DNA of 64,000 nucleotides, from contig NZ_MORL01000025.1 of NCBI RefSeq assembly GCF_001870735.1, forward strand, positions 1-64,000, read 5' to 3'. Numbering within the stretch: the stretch's first letter is position 1; each line of letters opens with the position of its first letter. The notes beneath the pieces are model-generated. The model ran no database searches. It was not told the origin of the DNA and was given only the letters and a program-made list of their open reading frames with translations. The stretch comes from Arsenicibacter rosenii (GTDB taxonomy: Bacteria > Bacteroidota > Bacteroidia > Cytophagales > Spirosomataceae). Both the position numbers and the translations under genes were made by a program. Positions 61,355-64,000 of this stretch are shown here, one piece after another.

Positions 61355-61400
61355 CATCCAATATCCAGCATCCAGCACCCAGCACCCAGCATCCAACACC
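61355..61400. repeat. direct word repeat (CCAGCATCC/CCAGCACCC)
   Basis: Eight- to nine-base words CCAGCATCC, CCAGCACCC and ATCCAACACCC follow one another on the plus strand in the short gap between the convergent AraC and amidohydrolase genes. Confidence 0.7.
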
Positions 61401-61402
61401 CG

Positions 61403-64000
61403 TCAAGGCTTTTTCAGCAACTCGTCAATCAGTAAGACTTCGCCGTTTTTCAGGACAACGGATACGTTCCAGGCATCTTTGATCTTAGTGAGCGGATCGC
61501 CGTTGACAATAACCAGATCGGCAAGTTTACCAGGCTCGACCGAACCCAGATCCTTACTCACCCCTACGGTCTCGGCCGCCCACAACGTCGCCGAACGCAG
61601 CGCTTCATAGGGCGACAGGCCCGCGCCGACAAAGGATTGCAGCTCGGTATGCAGGCTGGTTCCGTAGGGAACAAACGGACTATCGGTACCCGTCGTCACA
61701 TGCGCACCGGCCGCAATCAGGGCCTTTACCGATGCCTGGATGTTGCCGAAATTAGAGATGTAGCCCGGGTTTATTTTCGAGATCTGAGCAGCACTTACCT
61801 GCAAACCGTTCAGGTAGCTTTCGGGATAAAATGCCTTAAACTGCCGGTTTTCGTAAAAACCAGGGTCCTGCCCGGCCATCACGTAAAACCCGCCCTGCAA
61901 CGAAGCCGTCGGTGTGATATTCATCCCCGATTTTGCCAGCAGTTGAATCACGTCCTGATAGGTTTTGTTCATCGCCGTAATCTTGGGCGAATACCCGCGC
62001 CGGCTCGTTCCGCCGATGTGCTCCACGGCATCTACCTCATAACTCATGGCCGGATAAATCTCATGCGAGGATACCGGCAGGCCGTGGCTGTGGGCAAAGG
62101 CCGTGATACGCTGCTGAATCGGGTCGGGCATCCGGACGTAGGTTTTAATCATGTCGAAACCCAGCCGGACCGACCGGTTCAGTTCAAGCTCCAGCTGGGC
62201 ACCCGACGTAATCGGGATGGCGAGGCCGTAATAAATCCGGGTGCCATCAGTAAGCCCGCCCGTAAAAAACTGCCTCGGGCCTTTCCGCCGGCCACTTGCC
62301 CAGGCTTCCTTGCGCTCCAGGGCATCGTAGGGATCGGCTCCCGGTTCCCGGACCGACGTAATGCCGTAGGCCAGCCACAAACGCCCCTGCTGCTCGCCGC
62401 ACATGGCGCTCTGGTGGGTGTGCATCTCAAACAAGCCGGGAATTACCGTTTGCGCCGATGCATCAATCAGCCTGCCGGTACGGTTTGGCTGATGGGGTTC
62501 AATCGCTTTAATACGGTTCCCGTCAATAATGATATCGACGTTTTTCCGGTATGTGGCCGATTTGCCGTCAAACAGCTGGCCGGCATGAATCACCACCTGC
62601 CCCGAGGGCTTTTTTATCTGCCACGTAAACCGGCAGGGAATGGCGTCAATATGGCCGTCGCTCAGATAAACCTGTTTCAGCGTATCGGTAGCCAGAAAAA
62701 CAATCCGCTGCGAGTCGCCGGTCCAGCTGGGTGAGTCGGCCAGTTCATTCGTCAGGCGGCGCGGCGGCCCGATTGGATTGCCGAGGGCATCGACCGGGCT
62801 TGTCCAGAGCAAACCGTCCAGAATGTAAGCCAGTTGGTGGCCATCAGGCGACCAGACCGGCCCGTTTTTGCCGCGTGTACCCAATGTCCGGCCGGCTACC
62901 GGCGACATGTGCCGGTCGGCCGACCCATCGCCGGTGCGGTCTGTTGAGATCAGCAATACCTCACTAATGCCTTCGCGGTAACGCGAAGAATACACATCGA
63001 GCGCCGAAACGGCAATGGTTTTTCCGTCGGGCGACCAGGTCGGCTGGCTGGGCACAAACACCGGTTCGTGGTATTTATCGACCTTGCCGGTGCTGACCTC
63101 CACAATCTGGAGTGTCCCCCGCCCCCAGACGTTACGGGCATCGCCCTGATAAAACGCAATCCGTTTCCCGTCCGGCGACCAGGCCGGCAAGTTAATGTCA
63201 TCGGGTAAATCGACCAACCGTTGCTCCTGTCCGGTCTGCAAATCCTTCACCCAGAGGTCCATGTTCCCCTGCCGGTCCGACGTAAAAGCCAGTTTCTGTC
63301 CATCGGGCGACCAGGCCGGATCGGCGTCGAGGTATACATCATTCGTGATGGCCTTAGGCTGCCCGTTTCCTTTCGTGAGTATCCACAGGTCACCCACCGC
63401 CGCAAAAGCGATTTTCAGGCCGTCGGGCGAAACCACCGGCCCGCGAATCCCTTTAACCGGCAACGACGTTGTCTGATCAAAGTCGTAGCGTTTGCGTTCG
63501 TAGCTGCGTTTGGCGAGTGTCACCGTTGCCGAGAACGGGATCACACTCCCCCCCTGCCCGATCCGCTGTTTTTTAATCCGGCCGTCGGCGGTATAGAGGT
63601 ATTCGGTGGCCGACAGCCAGCTCAGCCGGAAGGGAAACACATCTTCGGCGGCCGGCGTCAGGACCTGTGTTTTTCCGGCCAGGTCGGTCACTGCCAGCCC
63701 GCTCTGGGTTTTGTTGACAAGGTTATAATAAATCTGTGTACCGTCTGCGCTCCAGGTCGGGGCTGCCAGTTTAGCCACACTACCCGCTACCAGTCTTTCG
63801 GCTCCGGCCGGATCGAGGCGGTAAATACCGGGGGTCTCTGTCCGCTCGGAGACGTACGTGATCTGCGTCCCGTCGGGCGAAATGGCGGGATTGTAGTCGT
63901 TGGCCTGATGTTGGGTCAACTGCGTTAGTGCCCCCGTCTCGACGGTGAGCTGCCAGATGTCGTAGTTGCCACTGCGGTCCGACGAAAATACCATGCGTTT
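61403..64000 (-). CDS. TolB-propeller amidohydrolase, partial (5' end outside window)
   Basis: At least 863 residues; the frame continues past the right edge. The visible N-terminal two thirds are TolB/WD40-type beta-propeller repeats (SPDGTQITYVSERTETPGIY, WSPDGQKLAFTSDRQGN, AWSPDGKRIAFYQGDARNVW). The C-terminal third is an imidazolonepropionase-like amidohydrolase: metal ligands in FEMHTHQSAM, VSSHEIYPAM, AVEHIGGTSRRG and TTGTDSPFVPYGT, ending LGSVEPGKLADLVIVNGDPL. Family members hydrolyse cyclic amides, peptidyl or similar bonds, usually outside the cytoplasm. Substrate unknown. It is convergent with the AraC gene. Confidence 0.88.
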   Translation of the reverse strand, partial: KRMVFSSDRSGNYDIWQLTVETGALTQLTQHQANDYNPAISPDGTQITYVSERTETPGIYRLDPAGAERLVAGSVAKLAAPTWSADGTQIYYNLVNKTQSGLAVTDLAGKTQVLTPAAEDVFPFRLSWLSATEYLYTADGRIKKQRIGQGGSVIPFSATVTLAKRSYERKRYDFDQTTSLPVKGIRGPVVSPDGLKIAFAAVGDLWILTKGNGQPKAITNDVYLDADPAWSPDGQKLAFTSDRQGNMDLWVKDLQTGQEQRLVDLPDDINLPAWSPDGKRIAFYQGDARNVWGRGTLQIVEVSTGKVDKYHEPVFVPSQPTWSPDGKTIAVSALDVYSSRYREGISEVLLISTDRTGDGSADRHMSPVAGRTLGTRGKNGPVWSPDGHQLAYILDGLLWTSPVDALGNPIGPPRRLTNELADSPSWTGDSQRIVFLATDTLKQVYLSDGHIDAIPCRFTWQIKKPSGQVVIHAGQLFDGKSATYRKNVDIIIDGNRIKAIEPHQPNRTGRLIDASAQTVIPGLFEMHTHQSAMCGEQQGRLWLAYGITSVREPGADPYDALERKEAWASGRRKGPRQFFTGGLTDGTRIYYGLAIPITSGAQLELELNRSVRLGFDMIKTYVRMPDPIQQRITAFAHSHGLPVSSHEIYPAMSYEVDAVEHIGGTSRRGYSPKITAMNKTYQDVIQLLAKSGMNITPTASLQGGFYVMAGQDPGFYENRQFKAFYPESYLNGLQVSAAQISKINPGYISNFGNIQASVKALIAAGAHVTTGTDSPFVPYGTSLHTELQSFVGAGLSPYEALRSATLWAAETVGVSKDLGSVEPGKLADLVIVNGDPLTKIKDAWNVSVVLKNGEVLLIDELLKKP

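Overview
The window looks like chromosomal DNA from a GC-moderate Bacteroidota, most likely order Cytophagales (Spirosoma-like). The grounds are a C-terminal type IX secretion sorting domain, a SusR/HTCS-type one-protein two-component sensor, DUF3570/DUF4266 genes, tandem FtsX/MacB permease paralogues, and several TAnnTTTG boxes, the -7 element of the Bacteroidota primary sigma factor. In several genes this box falls on or beside the first in-frame ATG and so decides the start. No rRNA, tRNA, CRISPR array, transposase or phage gene was seen.

Layout. 1-1300: a secreted beta-helix protein running off the left edge, then a scar made of two gene tails (an aztD tail and an ABC-2 permease tail). 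1440-6850: an SDR epimerase, an AraC regulator, a Uma2-type protein, an AztD-like zinc chaperone under a probable dyad operator, and an AXE1-type esterase. 7150-9990: housekeeping genes (HIT, greA, fmt, folA) separated by palindromes. 10510-13782: a large T9SS-exported SGNH esterase with four internal repeats. 13828-17234: a five-gene exported redox operon (Rieske lipoprotein, thioredoxin, ApbE, DUF4266, DUF3570). 17459-24900: a GH3/serine-hydrolase fusion, a DinB protein and a PaoABC-type molybdenum aldehyde oxidoreductase. 25056-33106: an NtrY-like kinase, an NtrC-like regulator and a MacAB-type export system. 33390-39406: a fructose-type HTCS sensor, a hydrolase, a sugar porter and a PfkB kinase. 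39713-45821: a trehalose operon, treZ followed by a treY-malQ fusion. 46083-56519: four more FtsX/MacB-type permeases with no ATPase of their own, interrupted by one reverse-strand Uma2-like gene. 56647-64000: a LamG-PNGase F-like enzyme, a secreted beta-rich protein, an AraC regulator and a TolB-propeller amidohydrolase running off the right edge.

How the parts may work together. Two promoter regions 17 kb apart (upstream of the MacA-like gene at 28718 and of the permease at 46083) share one architecture: two 16-bp dyads of the form TGTCCG-N4-CGGACA exactly 21 bp apart, then 71-72 bp to a sigma-54-like -24 GG, then about 90 bp to the ATG. With an NtrC-family activator next to the first site, this suggests one regulon covering both transport loci. 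The HTCS sensor, porter and kinase look like a fructose-type uptake unit. treZ and treY-malQ make and recycle glucan for trehalose.

A second pattern is that many intergenic gaps are filled by inverted or direct repeats built from short degenerate words. The vocabulary is mostly different at each locus (20439, 24898, 26773, 33137, 45823, 48496, 60339, 61355), although a few word families recur.
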